From: an uncultured Eubacteriales bacterium
GTDB lineage: Bacteria > Bacillota > Clostridia > Oscillospirales > Oscillospiraceae
DNA length: 61,859 nt
Direction: 5' to 3'
Assembly (NCBI GenBank): GCA_949296115.1
Contig: CASFNR010000007.1
Coordinates: forward strand, 1-61,859
Made by a program: the position numbers and the translations under genes. The notes under the pieces are model-generated. The model worked only from the letters and a program-made list of their open reading frames with translations, was not told the DNA's origin and ran no database searches. Positions within the stretch are counted from its first letter, which is position 1. The number at the start of each line of letters is the position of its first letter. This document shows, piece after piece, positions 35,645 to 43,380 of this stretch.

Positions 35645-35892
35645 AGACTGTCGAAAAACCCCTCCGGGGCTTTCCGACAGGTTTTTGCAGTCTGCTGCGC
35701 GCATAATTTGTCCCCCGCAGGGGGACAAATTCCACACTTGCAGCCTGAGAAGTATTTTCTACCAGGTACAGAAGGTGAATTGCCCCGCAGGGGCAAGAGA
35801 GGCCACCCTGGGGTGCGCCCCGGTCGAAAATAGATTTTGACTTTATTTGCCGCCACAGGCGGCAAACTCTGTGAGACTTTTTTGACAAGCTG
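35645..35892 (-). repeat. Hairpin-rich MITE-like element, copy 2
   Basis: This 248-bp element is the inverted counterpart of 13732-13930. It starts AGACTGTCGAAAAACCCC and ends GAGACTTTTTTGACAAGC, so the TGTC(G/A)AAAAA terminal inverted repeats are kept. It has the same TTTGCCGCC/GGCGGCAAA and AATTTGTCCCCC/GGGGGACAAATT hairpins, plus an extra ~45-bp GC-rich middle. It lies between convergent genes and encodes no protein I can support. Confidence 0.75.
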
Positions 35893-35918
35893 TGCCCCGG
35901 CCATTTGGCCGGGGCTGC
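35893..35918 (-). terminator. Terminator hairpin, right flank of repeat copy 2
   Basis: GCCCCGGCCATTTGGCCGGGGC hairpin 10 bases after the carboxypeptidase stop on the minus strand; direct repeat of 35619-35644 with two mismatches. Confidence 0.75.
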
Positions 35919-35927
35919 TTTTGTGTG

Positions 35928-37622
35928 TCAGCGTGTGTACCGGGGATCGTAGGATTTCCGCCGCTTTTTGGTCAGGGCACGAACCAGCAGCACCAGCAGC
36001 AGGGTAATCACCACACCAAAGGCACAGGACAGCCCCATCAGCGCAAAGACAACAGGGGTGAACAGCGTGGCGGGTTCCTCCGGTTCCACCACGGCGGGCA
36101 GAGTTGCCTCGGTTGCAACGGTGGTGGGGACGGTTTCCTCCGTGGGGACAGTGGCGGCGGTCTCGGTGGGGACTGCTTCCGTCACGGCCACGGGCTGCTC
36201 CTGGGGGAAGGGGTTGGCGGCGTAATACTGCTGGGCGTATTTCAGCAGCCAGGTGGACTTTTCATACCGCTCCGCATCGTCCTCGGCGCCGAAGATCACC
36301 ACCACCAGATCGTGGGTTTCGCCGTTGCTGTCCGTCACCGGCAGTCCGGTTACCAGGTTGGAACCGGAACGGTTGGTGGTGCCGGTTTTGAAGCCCAGGC
36401 AGTCGGGCAGGTTGTACAGCAGGGAATTGGTGTTGCGGGTGTAGGCGGTGACTCCGTCCTTGGTCTGGCCGAAACTGGGCAGGTCCGCCTCGATCTGCCG
36501 GGTGATGGCGGTGAGGTGATCCCGGTGGTGTTGGAGCAGGTACTGCACCAGCCGGAACATATCCCCGGCGCTCATCTCATTCTGCCGCTTGGTGGTGGTG
36601 GCGTCCTGAGTATAGCTGGGCAGCCCGTGGGGGTTATAGAACACGGCGCTGGTCAGCCCCAGTTCCTGGGCCCGCTGGTTCATCAGCTGGGTGAAGGCTT
36701 CCTCGGAACCGGACACCATCTCCGCCAGGGCGGTGGCGGCCTCATTGGCGGAGATCATCAGCATGGCCTTCAGCAGATCCTCCACCGTTACCTGATCCCC
36801 CTCCTTCAGAGTGCCGTACTTTCCGCTGCGGCGGTAGATGCCGTCCTCGGAATTGGCCAGTCGGTACACTTCCTCAGAGACGGTGTACAGGCTGTCCTCG
36901 GCAAAGGCCCCGGCGTCCAGGGCCTCCTTCACCAGCAGATAGGTCATCAGTTTGGTGGTGCTGGCAATCTGGGTGGGCTGGTCGGCGCTGCTGCCGTAGA
37001 GGATGCAGCCGGTGGCGGCGTCGCCCAGAACAATGGCGTGGAGGTCCTGGAAATAGCCGTCGGCTTCCAGACCCGCCAGGTCATAGACATAGTCCGCAGC
37101 GGTATCGATGGACAGGGTGTTCTCCCCGGTGTAGGTCAGGGCCAGGTTCCAGTACATGCCCAGATCTACCAGCCGCAGGTAGATGTCTGCCGGCCGCTCC
37201 TCGGATTCGGTGTGCAGATATGTAGGCAGGCGCATCTCCTGCTCGCCGATGTACAATTTGTTGTAGCCGGTGCTGGCATAGAAACTGTCTGCCACCTCCA
37301 GATCGTCGGTGGGCTCATTCTCTCCGCCCACGGGAGTGTAATCCCTGCCCATCCGCACGGCAATGTGGGTGCCGGATTCCTCGTCCGGTTCAATGGCGAT
37401 GTCAAAGGCCTTGGCGGTGCCGGACAGGGCGGCGGCCAGGTCCCGCAGGGAAATCAGCAGGTTGTTGCCGTAGGAACTCTGATATGCCTTCACCGTCACC
37501 GGGTCGCCGCCGTCAATGGAGACGGCCAGATTGATCCCGTCCAGCTGGGCGGCTTCCGCCCGGGGCGTCAGGCTGAGCAGCAGGCAGAGACAGAAAAACA
37601 GGCTGAAGATACGTTTGCCCAT
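35928..37622 (-). CDS. D-alanyl-D-alanine carboxypeptidase (S11 family)
   Basis: Trims the terminal D-Ala of peptidoglycan stem peptides outside the membrane. The 564 residues include a signal peptide (1-24), an N-terminal copper-amine-oxidase-like beta region (about 28-185), and the S11 transpeptidase fold with S221-T-T-K224, S291-A-N293 and K412-T-G414. A Thr/Glu linker and a C-terminal membrane span (about 527-550) follow, with a basic tail (KKRRKSYDPRYTR). The membrane anchor at the C-terminus is as in DacA/DacF-type enzymes. Its own promoter lies at 37656-37684. Confidence 0.9.
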   Translation of the reverse strand: MGKRIFSLFFCLCLLLSLTPRAEAAQLDGINLAVSIDGGDPVTVKAYQSSYGNNLLISLRDLAAALSGTAKAFDIAIEPDEESGTHIAVRMGRDYTPVGGENEPTDDLEVADSFYASTGYNKLYIGEQEMRLPTYLHTESEERPADIYLRLVDLGMYWNLALTYTGENTLSIDTAADYVYDLAGLEADGYFQDLHAIVLGDAATGCILYGSSADQPTQIASTTKLMTYLLVKEALDAGAFAEDSLYTVSEEVYRLANSEDGIYRRSGKYGTLKEGDQVTVEDLLKAMLMISANEAATALAEMVSGSEEAFTQLMNQRAQELGLTSAVFYNPHGLPSYTQDATTTKRQNEMSAGDMFRLVQYLLQHHRDHLTAITRQIEADLPSFGQTKDGVTAYTRNTNSLLYNLPDCLGFKTGTTNRSGSNLVTGLPVTDSNGETHDLVVVIFGAEDDAERYEKSTWLLKYAQQYYAANPFPQEQPVAVTEAVPTETAATVPTEETVPTTVATEATLPAVVEPEEPATLFTPVVFALMGLSCAFGVVITLLLVLLVRALTKKRRKSYDPRYTR

Positions 37623-37655
37623 GAAAATTCTCCTTTGCAGTGGGTAATATGCCGT

Positions 37656-37684
37656 ATCATATCACATTTGGCGGGGAAATGCAA
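37656..37684 (-). promoter_or_regulatory. Promoter of the carboxypeptidase gene
   Basis: Minus-strand TTGCAT (37679-37684) and TATGAT (37656-37661) with a 17-base spacer, 33 bases before the start. Confidence 0.7.
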
Positions 37685-37707
37685 TTCGCCAAAATCTGAC
37701 GGGGGAC

Positions 37708-37736
37708 TTCCCATTTTCCGAGGGCTGTGCTATGAT
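37708..37736 (+). promoter_or_regulatory. Likely promoter of the acetylesterase gene
   Basis: TTCCCA (37708-37713, four of six matches) and TATGAT (37731-37736) with a 17-base spacer, 48 bases before the start at 37785. Confidence 0.5.
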
Positions 37737-37784
37737 AAAAACCGACAAAATCCCCGGCAGCACCGGGGAGAAGGAGGGATTGCC

Positions 37785-38501
37785 ATGGAGCCAACCATTT
37801 TTTGGGCGGGAGATTCCACGGTGACGGAGAATAAAATCGAATCCTACCCCCAGACGGGGATTGCCCAGGCCATGGACCGGTATTTGAAGAAAGGAATCCG
37901 GCTGGTGAATCTGGCGGAGAACGGACGCAGCACCAAAAGCTTTCTGGAGGAGGGGAGGTTTCAACCGGTGCTGGAGCAGGCAGGGCCGGGGGATTATGTG
38001 TTTCTTCAGTTCGGTCACAACGATGAGAAAATCCAGGACCCGGCCCGCTATACCCGGCCCTTCGGCGACTACCAGGAGAATCTGCGTTTCATGGCGGCGC
38101 TGGCCCGGCGGCGGGGGGCGGTGCCGGTGCTGATTACCCCCATCGCCCGGCGAAAGTTTGAAAACGGCGTCTTTGTGCCCGGCAGCCACGGGGATTACCC
38201 CCGGGCCATGGGGGAGCTGGCCCGGCGGGAGGGAATCTGCTGCCTGGACATGACCGCCGCCAGCGAAGCGTACCTTTCCCGGCTGGGGGAGGCGGCTTCG
38301 GAAAAGCTGTTCATGAATCTGGCCCCGGGGGAGTCGGACAACCCCCGCTTCGCTACCGGACAGCAGGACAACACCCATCTCACCTACGGGGGAGCTGTCG
38401 TCATGGCGGGACTGCTGGCCCGGCTGATGGGGGAACGGCCGGATCTGTTCCGGCGGATTCTGTGGGAGGAAGCGCCTGTTTCCATTGAACTGAACGGTTG
38501 A
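37785..38501 (+). CDS. SGNH/GDSL hydrolase, rhamnogalacturonan acetylesterase-like (CE12)
   Basis: The 238-residue enzyme has the SGNH blocks GDST with nucleophile S11, NGRST (47-51), GHND with N79, and D195-x-x-H198 in DNTHLTYGG. This pattern is that of rhamnogalacturonan/pectin acetylesterases (RGAE, YesT/YesY). No signal peptide is visible, so it should deacetylate imported oligosaccharides in the cytoplasm. AAGGAGGG lies 7 bases before the ATG; a much longer open frame upstream is only antisense to the carboxypeptidase. It opens the pectin locus and is followed by a strong terminator. Confidence 0.88.
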   Translation: MEPTIFWAGDSTVTENKIESYPQTGIAQAMDRYLKKGIRLVNLAENGRSTKSFLEEGRFQPVLEQAGPGDYVFLQFGHNDEKIQDPARYTRPFGDYQENLRFMAALARRRGAVPVLITPIARRKFENGVFVPGSHGDYPRAMGELARREGICCLDMTAASEAYLSRLGEAASEKLFMNLAPGESDNPRFATGQQDNTHLTYGGAVVMAGLLARLMGERPDLFRRILWEEAPVSIELNG

Positions 38502-38514
38502 ATTGTCTGTACTG

Positions 38515-38551
38515 GCCCCGCTGCCGGCACAAGCCGGCGGCGGGGCTTTTT
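38515..38551 (+). terminator. Intrinsic terminator of the acetylesterase gene
   Basis: GCCCCGCTGCCGGC/GCCGGCGGCGGGGC stem (one mismatch) with ACAA loop followed by TTTTT. Confidence 0.88.
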
Positions 38552-38625
38552 GACTTGCCAGTGGTTTTTTGGTGAGAAAAGAAAAGGTAAAATTTGGATA
38601 TGGTGCACAAAAAAACAGCTGATTA

Positions 38626-38654
38626 TTGACGTAAGACTGAAAACTTTCTATAAT
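38626..38654 (+). promoter_or_regulatory. Promoter of the AraC regulator gene, with GGATAT repeats around it
   Basis: TTGACG (38626-38631) and TATAAT (38649-38654) with a 17-base spacer give a ~150-base leader. GGATAT occurs at 38596, 38671, 38701 and 38722, flanking and following the promoter, and might be a regulator site. Otherwise the gap 38552-38810 is AT-rich and holds no gene. Confidence 0.75.
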
Positions 38655-38810
38655 GGAAACTGCGGGAACTGGATATTTCAGAATCACGCATAGACAAAAC
38701 GGATATAAAAAGCGGGCAATTGGATATATAACACAAAAATAAACCGTTTAATTTATACAAAATAAACAAAGATATACCGGCGAGGCCGGGAGTCACCGGG
38801 AGGCAGATCC

Positions 38811-39602
38811 ATGAATACCATCTTGTTCGTTGGGGAACATCCGAAAACCTTTGACGTGCGCTGGCACAGCCACCAGCATTGGGAGCTGGTTTACTGCACC
38901 AGCGGAGAAGGGGCCTTCCGTTTTGAAAATGGAACGGTTCTGCACTATAGCGAGGGAGATGTGGTGGCAATTCCGCCCCAGGAGATTCACAGCAATTCCA
39001 GCACCGAGGGATTTTCCAACATCCATATCACCATGGAGGAGCCTTCTTTTCCCTATCATTCCACTTTCCGGATTCAGGACGAGGATGGGGGCATCCGTAT
39101 GGCGTTCTCCCAGGCGAAAACCTATTATATGTCCGACGTCAAGCAGCGGGAGATGATTCTTACCGCAATTGGGGACCTGATTGTGGCCTACATTGTGGTG
39201 CAGCGAAGCAATTCCGAATTTTCTGCGCCGGTGGAGCGAATCCGAACCACCATCATCCGCAACTTTTCCCGCAGCGACTTTGCCCTGGACGAGTTCATCC
39301 GGCAGATGCCCTTTCACTATGACTATCTGCGGAAACTGTTCAAAAAAGAGACTGGTCTGTCCCCCTTGGAGTACCTGACTCGGCTGCGGATGCGCAGCGC
39401 AGAAAAGCTGCTGACCGCCATGTGGACCAACGAGTACAGTGTGTCGGAGATTGCCCGGATGTGCGGCTATGACGACGCCCTGTATTTTTCCCGGGTTTTT
39501 AAAAAATACTACGGCTGCGCTCCCTCCAACTTCAACAAGCAGAGCGGCACCATCAGCAAAACCGATCCGGGCCGCCGGGAGCTGGAAGAGAACCAGCCAT
39601 AA
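38811..39602 (+). CDS. AraC family transcriptional regulator
   Basis: The 263-residue protein has an N-terminal cupin sensor domain (about 8-90; HSHQHWELVYC...GDVVAIPPQEIHS) and a C-terminal double helix-turn-helix (about 160-255; FALDEFIRQMPFHYDYLRKLFK and YSVSEIARMCGYDDALYFSRVFK). The cupin probably senses a sugar acid. It sits between the acetylesterase and kduI, transcribed in the same direction as the catabolic genes, so it is the best candidate regulator of the pectin locus. GGGAGG lies 8 bases upstream of the ATG. Confidence 0.9.
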   Translation: MNTILFVGEHPKTFDVRWHSHQHWELVYCTSGEGAFRFENGTVLHYSEGDVVAIPPQEIHSNSSTEGFSNIHITMEEPSFPYHSTFRIQDEDGGIRMAFSQAKTYYMSDVKQREMILTAIGDLIVAYIVVQRSNSEFSAPVERIRTTIIRNFSRSDFALDEFIRQMPFHYDYLRKLFKKETGLSPLEYLTRLRMRSAEKLLTAMWTNEYSVSEIARMCGYDDALYFSRVFKKYYGCAPSNFNKQSGTISKTDPGRRELEENQP

Positions 39603-39662
39603 AATCCTGTTCGTTTTCTGTTCACATATCCGTTTTGTCAATAACTAGGACTGAAAAAAACA

Positions 39663-39691
39663 TGGAGCTGGGCGAAATGTTGTTTTATAAT
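39663..39691 (+). promoter_or_regulatory. Probable activator-dependent kduI promoter
   Basis: A perfect -10 TATAAT (39686-39691) has a poor -35 (TGGAGC, 39663-39668, 17-base spacer), 60 bases after the AraC gene. This form is usual for promoters that need an activator, here plausibly the adjacent AraC protein. Confidence 0.5.
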
Positions 39692-39697
39692 ATTTTT

Positions 39698-39903
39698 GCG
39701 TTGTGGGAAAATCATCGGCTGCGGTCGTCATCCCACGAAAAAGCCGCCTGGACGGCAGCCGGAGAAACGGCTTTTTCCAGGCGGAAACACCGGTGCGGCG
39801 AAGCATCGCCGCCCACCCCGATTCTGATGCTGGCGCCGGCACCCAGTCCGGCGGGCATATATCTGACAGCGCAGTCAAAATACGGTATGGGAGAGTGTAT
39901 AAT
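39698..39903 (+). promoter_or_regulatory. Structured ~200-nt kduI leader, possible attenuator
   Basis: Alternative stems overlap: AAAAAGCCG (39738-39746) with CGGCTTTTT (39768-39776); CCGCCTGG (39744-39751) with CCAGGCGG (39777-39784); and a compact AGCCG/CGGCT hairpin (39757-39772) followed by TTTT. A further hairpin GCGGCGA-AGCA-TCGCCGC follows at 39795-39812. No known riboswitch was recognised. The frame is open through the leader into kduI but shows no protein signature. Confidence 0.4.
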
Positions 39904-40740
39904 ATGAAATTTGACGTTCGTTATGCCAACCACCCGGACGACTCCAAGGGGTATGACACCGCCCAGCTTCGGCGGCATTACCACATCGCCAATGTGTTTG
40001 AGCAGGACGAGATCTGCCTGACTTATTCACATCAGGACCGGATCATCGCCGGCGGCGTCATGCCCGTGGAAAAGGATCTGGTGCTGGAGAGCTGCAAGGA
40101 GCTGGCAGCCCCTTATTTTCTGGCCCGCCGGGAGCTGGGTGTTATCAACGTCGGCGGCGACGGCGTGATGGTGCTTGACGGGGTGGCTTATGACGTGAAG
40201 CACCGGGACGGCATCTATGTGGGCATGGGCACCAAGGAAGTGGTGTTCAAGTCCCTGGACAAGGCGAATCCGGCAAAGTTCTACCTGAACTCCTGCCCGG
40301 CGCACAAGACCTATCCCACCGTTCTGATTCCCATGGACAAGGCCCGCTATAATCACCTGGGCTCCCAGGAGACGGTGAACGAGCGGATCCTGCGTCAGTA
40401 CATCCACCCGGCGGTGTGCGAGAGCTGCCAGCTGAGCATGGGCATGACGGCCCTGCTGCCCGGCAACGTCTGGAACACCATGCCCAGCCACACCCACGAG
40501 CGGCGGATGGAAGTGTATTTCTACTTTGAGGTCGCCCCGGATCAGGCGGTGTTCCACATGATGGGCCAGGGGAAGGAAACCCGGCACATCGTCATGCACA
40601 ACGAGGAGGCCGTGATCTCCCCCAGCTGGTCCATCCATTCCGGCGTGGGCACCGCCAACTATACCTTTATCTGGGGTATGTGCGGCGAGAATCAGGACTT
40701 CGACGATATGGACGGCATTCCCACCAGCGAACTGCTGTAA
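39904..40740 (+). CDS. kduI: 5-dehydro-4-deoxy-D-glucuronate isomerase
   Basis: Converts the 4-deoxy-5-keto-uronate released from unsaturated galacturonides to 2,5-diketo-3-deoxygluconate. The 278-residue cupin has the zinc ligands H196, H198, E203 and H245 (PSHTHERRME, SIHSGVG), at the same positions known for the E. coli enzyme. Start ATG 39904 follows GGGAGA. Its product is the substrate of KduD (53919-54710), and its substrate comes from GH105 (52777-53922). Confidence 0.95.
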   Translation: MKFDVRYANHPDDSKGYDTAQLRRHYHIANVFEQDEICLTYSHQDRIIAGGVMPVEKDLVLESCKELAAPYFLARRELGVINVGGDGVMVLDGVAYDVKHRDGIYVGMGTKEVVFKSLDKANPAKFYLNSCPAHKTYPTVLIPMDKARYNHLGSQETVNERILRQYIHPAVCESCQLSMGMTALLPGNVWNTMPSHTHERRMEVYFYFEVAPDQAVFHMMGQGKETRHIVMHNEEAVISPSWSIHSGVGTANYTFIWGMCGENQDFDDMDGIPTSELL

Positions 40741-40767
40741 AAATCCGAGACCAGGACGGCTTTCCGG

Positions 40768-41634
40768 TCAGTCCCGGTTGATCCAGTCCACCCGTCCCGG
40801 GAGGGCGGGCCGCTCGAAGAACCGGGCGGTCTGGTCCCGGCGGGTTCCGTTCCACCGGTCGAAGCCCGCGGCGGCAATGTGGGGGCCGTATTCACAGTCC
40901 TCAAAGACCGCCAGACCATAGTCCCGCCAGGGACGGGCCAGGTACACGCTGCCGGGAGTGACCCCCGCTTCGCAGGTGAAGCGGCACTGCCGGAAGCGGA
41001 AGCCCTCTTCCTGGCGCAGCGCATGGGAGGGAGCGGCGGCATACCCCACCCCCCGGACGTCTGCCAGAGAGCGGATCTCACAGTGGTCGAACAGCGCTTC
41101 CCCGCATCCAAAGATGAAGTCAATGGTGCCCTCGATGGTGCACTGGCTGTAAATCTGGCGCATCCGGCCGCCCCGGCGCAGGGGGTCCAGCAGAAAGCCC
41201 TCATACCGGCCGATCAGGTCCGAAGGCAGGGGTCCGGCGAACAGGGTGTCCTGGGTGGAGGTAAGCCGGCACCGCTCCATGCGGAAACCGTCGGCGCACA
41301 CCGACAGGGCTACCTCTTGCCCCAATTTCTCCGGGGCGCCGGCGTCGTTGCACACCGCCAGGTCTGTCAGGGTCACGTTGTCGGCGCACACCGCCAGGGT
41401 GTAGGTGCGGAAGGTGTTGCATTCGGCGCCCAGGGCATCCCGTTTCCGGGCGTAATCCCCCCAGACGATGACCGTTGTTCCGGCGCCTGCGCCGGTGACG
41501 GTTAGACCCGGGGTGCGGATGAGCAGCTTCTGCCGGTAAACCCCCGGCGCCAGACGGATGACGGCGCCCTCCGGCGCCCGGTCGAACAGGGCCTGCAGAT
41601 TCTCTCCGGGGGAAACGGAAATTTGTGTGGACAT
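40768..41634 (-). CDS. Pectinesterase (pectin methylesterase), cytoplasmic form
   Basis: Removes methyl esters from galacturonate residues. The 288 residues form a right-handed beta-helix of CE8. Catalytic motifs are visible: Q128-D129 in STQDTLFAG, D172 in GTIDFIFGCGEALF, and YLARPWRDYG with the conserved Arg. There is no signal peptide, so it should act on imported oligomers. AGGAGG lies 9 bases before ATG 41634. It is the only catabolic gene on the minus strand here, divergent from the transporter operon, with its own promoter at 41669-41697. Confidence 0.92.
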   Translation of the reverse strand: MSTQISVSPGENLQALFDRAPEGAVIRLAPGVYRQKLLIRTPGLTVTGAGAGTTVIVWGDYARKRDALGAECNTFRTYTLAVCADNVTLTDLAVCNDAGAPEKLGQEVALSVCADGFRMERCRLTSTQDTLFAGPLPSDLIGRYEGFLLDPLRRGGRMRQIYSQCTIEGTIDFIFGCGEALFDHCEIRSLADVRGVGYAAAPSHALRQEEGFRFRQCRFTCEAGVTPGSVYLARPWRDYGLAVFEDCEYGPHIAAAGFDRWNGTRRDQTARFFERPALPGRVDWINRD

Positions 41635-41668
41635 GGATCGTAACCTCCTGCGGCAGATATTTCCAGGT

Positions 41669-41697
41669 ATCATAGCACACCGCAGGACGGTTTGCAA
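41669..41697 (-). promoter_or_regulatory. Pectinesterase promoter
   Basis: Minus-strand TTGCAA (41692-41697) and TATGAT (41669-41674) with a 17-base spacer. No comparable plus-strand promoter is visible for the transporter operon within the 90-base gap. Confidence 0.65.
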
Positions 41698-41724
41698 CCA
41701 ATCTTTCTTTTTCCAGGTGACAGT

Positions 41725-42294
41725 ATGAAACAACAGATAACCCTCGCCCAATACCGCACCGTGGACCTGCTCATTCTGACAGGGGTGCTTGCCGCGTGCC
41801 AGGCGCTGATTCACATGGCCGTCCGATTCTGGTTTCCGGAGCAGCTGTTCATTGTCTCTCCGGTGGCGGGAATGACGGCACTGGTGATGATGCGCTGGGA
41901 CTGGTACGGCGCCATTCCCGCAGTGGTGGGCGGGCTGCTGTTCACCCGGCTGGAGGGGGGAACCGCCCAGCAGTACCTGATCTACGGACTGGGAAATCTG
42001 GCAGCCCTGGGGGCCATGTTCCTGCTGAAAGCCATGGGAAAGGAAAAGACCCGCCTGGATTCCTTCCGGGCGCTGGTGTTCGCCCTGTGCACCCAGCTGC
42101 TGATGCAGCTCGGACGGGCAGGGCTGGCCCTGGCCCTGGGGTATTCCGGGGAAGCCTGCCTCGGTTTCCTGACGACGGATGCGCTGTCCATCCTGTTCAC
42201 CATGTTCCTGGTGTGGACGGCGCGCCGGGTCGATGGTCTGTTTGAAGACCAGAAACATTATCTGCTCCGGATCCAAGCGGAGCAGAAAAGATGA
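41725..42294 (+). CDS. Multi-span membrane protein at the head of the importer operon (unknown)
   Basis: The 189-residue hydrophobic protein has about five to six membrane spans (LILTGVLAACQALIHMAV, LFIVSPVAGMTALVMM, AIPAVVGGLLF, LGNLAALGAMFLLKAMG, ALVFALCTQLLMQLGRAGL, LSILFTMFLVWTARR). Size and topology resemble small transporter accessory or S-component-like proteins, but I recognise no family. The start ATG 41725 follows AGGTGA. It ends 15 bases before the first permease gene, so it is part of the importer operon. Confidence 0.6.
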   Translation: MKQQITLAQYRTVDLLILTGVLAACQALIHMAVRFWFPEQLFIVSPVAGMTALVMMRWDWYGAIPAVVGGLLFTRLEGGTAQQYLIYGLGNLAALGAMFLLKAMGKEKTRLDSFRALVFALCTQLLMQLGRAGLALALGYSGEACLGFLTTDALSILFTMFLVWTARRVDGLFEDQKHYLLRIQAEQKR

Positions 42295-42309
42295 AAGGAG
42301 AGAGTCACT

Positions 42310-43368
42310 TTGAAAAAAATGTTGGCGGCGGATTTCCTGGTCTACGATGAAGCCACCCACGCCTACCGGACAGATCCGGAGCAGCTGGTGCGCGACGACG
42401 TGGAGAAGCGTTACTGGAGCCATGTGGCCAGGACCGTCATGAAGGACTGGCGGCTGTATCTGATGCTGGTTCCCATGATCCTGGTGTTCCTGTTCTGGAG
42501 ATACTTCCCCATGTACGAGCTGCTGCGCTGCTTCAAGGTCTCGGATCAGGTCAAGCCGGTGTCGGAGCAGTTCTTCTCCGGTTTTTCCTATTTCAAGCGG
42601 CTGCTGTTCAGCGGCGACGGCCTGTCCACGGACTTCTGGCGGGCGCTGCGGAACACCTTCCTGCTGAGCTTCTACGGCCTGGTGTTCGGCTTCCCGGTGC
42701 CCATCATCATCGCCCTGTTCTTCAATGAAATCAAATCCAACATCCTGCGCAGCGTCTATCAGGTGCTGACCTATCTGCCCAAGTTCATGTCCACCGTCGT
42801 TATGACCTCCCTGGTGACCATGCTGGTCAAGCAGGGCTCCCTGACCTCCAGCATGGGCGTGCTGTCCCAGCTGCTGTGCTCTGCGGGACTGCTCAGCGAG
42901 CAGGTGGCCAACGCCGGTCTGCTGAACAACCCCTCCTTCTTCCGGGCCATCTACCAGATCAGCGGCATCTGGGAGACCGCAGGCTATGACAGCATCGTGT
43001 TCTTTGCAGCCATCATCGCCATCTCTCCCACCAGCTACGAGGCGGCCCAGATCGACGGCGCCAACAAGTGGGCCCAGATGAAGTATGTGGTGCTGCCCAG
43101 CATCCTGTCCACCGTGGTCATCATGCTCATCACCCGGATCGGCTCCCTGCTGGTCATCGGCTATGAGAAGGTGCTGCTGCTGTACAACACCAACATCTAC
43201 ATGACTGCCGACGTGGTATCCACTTTTGCCCAGCGTCACGGCCTCGGTTCGTCTTCGGCTCAGGGCCTGGCGTCGGCGGCGGAAATGATGAGCAACGTCA
43301 TCAGCATGCTGCTGGTCATCGGCGCCAACACCATTTCCCGCAAGGCGTCCAATGTATCGCTGTATTAA
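42310..43368 (+). CDS. CUT1-type ABC sugar permease, LplB-like
   Basis: The 352-residue permease has a long N-terminal cytoplasmic region (about 50 residues) and six spans. The coupling loop is YEAAQIDGANKWAQMK before a VVLPSIL segment. LplB/YteP-type permeases import complex pectic or other oligosaccharides. The start codon is TTG at 42310 with AAGGAGAG 9 bases upstream. The partner permease follows 12 bases later. Confidence 0.88.
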   Translation: MKKMLAADFLVYDEATHAYRTDPEQLVRDDVEKRYWSHVARTVMKDWRLYLMLVPMILVFLFWRYFPMYELLRCFKVSDQVKPVSEQFFSGFSYFKRLLFSGDGLSTDFWRALRNTFLLSFYGLVFGFPVPIIIALFFNEIKSNILRSVYQVLTYLPKFMSTVVMTSLVTMLVKQGSLTSSMGVLSQLLCSAGLLSEQVANAGLLNNPSFFRAIYQISGIWETAGYDSIVFFAAIIAISPTSYEAAQIDGANKWAQMKYVVLPSILSTVVIMLITRIGSLLVIGYEKVLLLYNTNIYMTADVVSTFAQRHGLGSSSAQGLASAAEMMSNVISMLLVIGANTISRKASNVSLY

Positions 43369-43380
43369 GGGGGCGAGCGT

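Noticed and set aside
35892-37784. N-terminal extension of the acetylesterase by about 630 residues
   Set aside because: The frame is open but antisense to the D-Ala-D-Ala carboxypeptidase. The ribosome binding site and family length both point to ATG 37785.
39703-39903. Extension of kduI upstream by 67 codons
   Set aside because: The extension has no similarity to KduI. Starting at 39904 puts the zinc ligands at their known positions, and the upstream DNA looks like a structured leader.
41635-43239. Extension of the minus-strand pectinesterase frame to 43239
   Set aside because: It would be antisense to the importer genes. ATG 41634 has AGGAGG upstream and gives the normal CE8 length.
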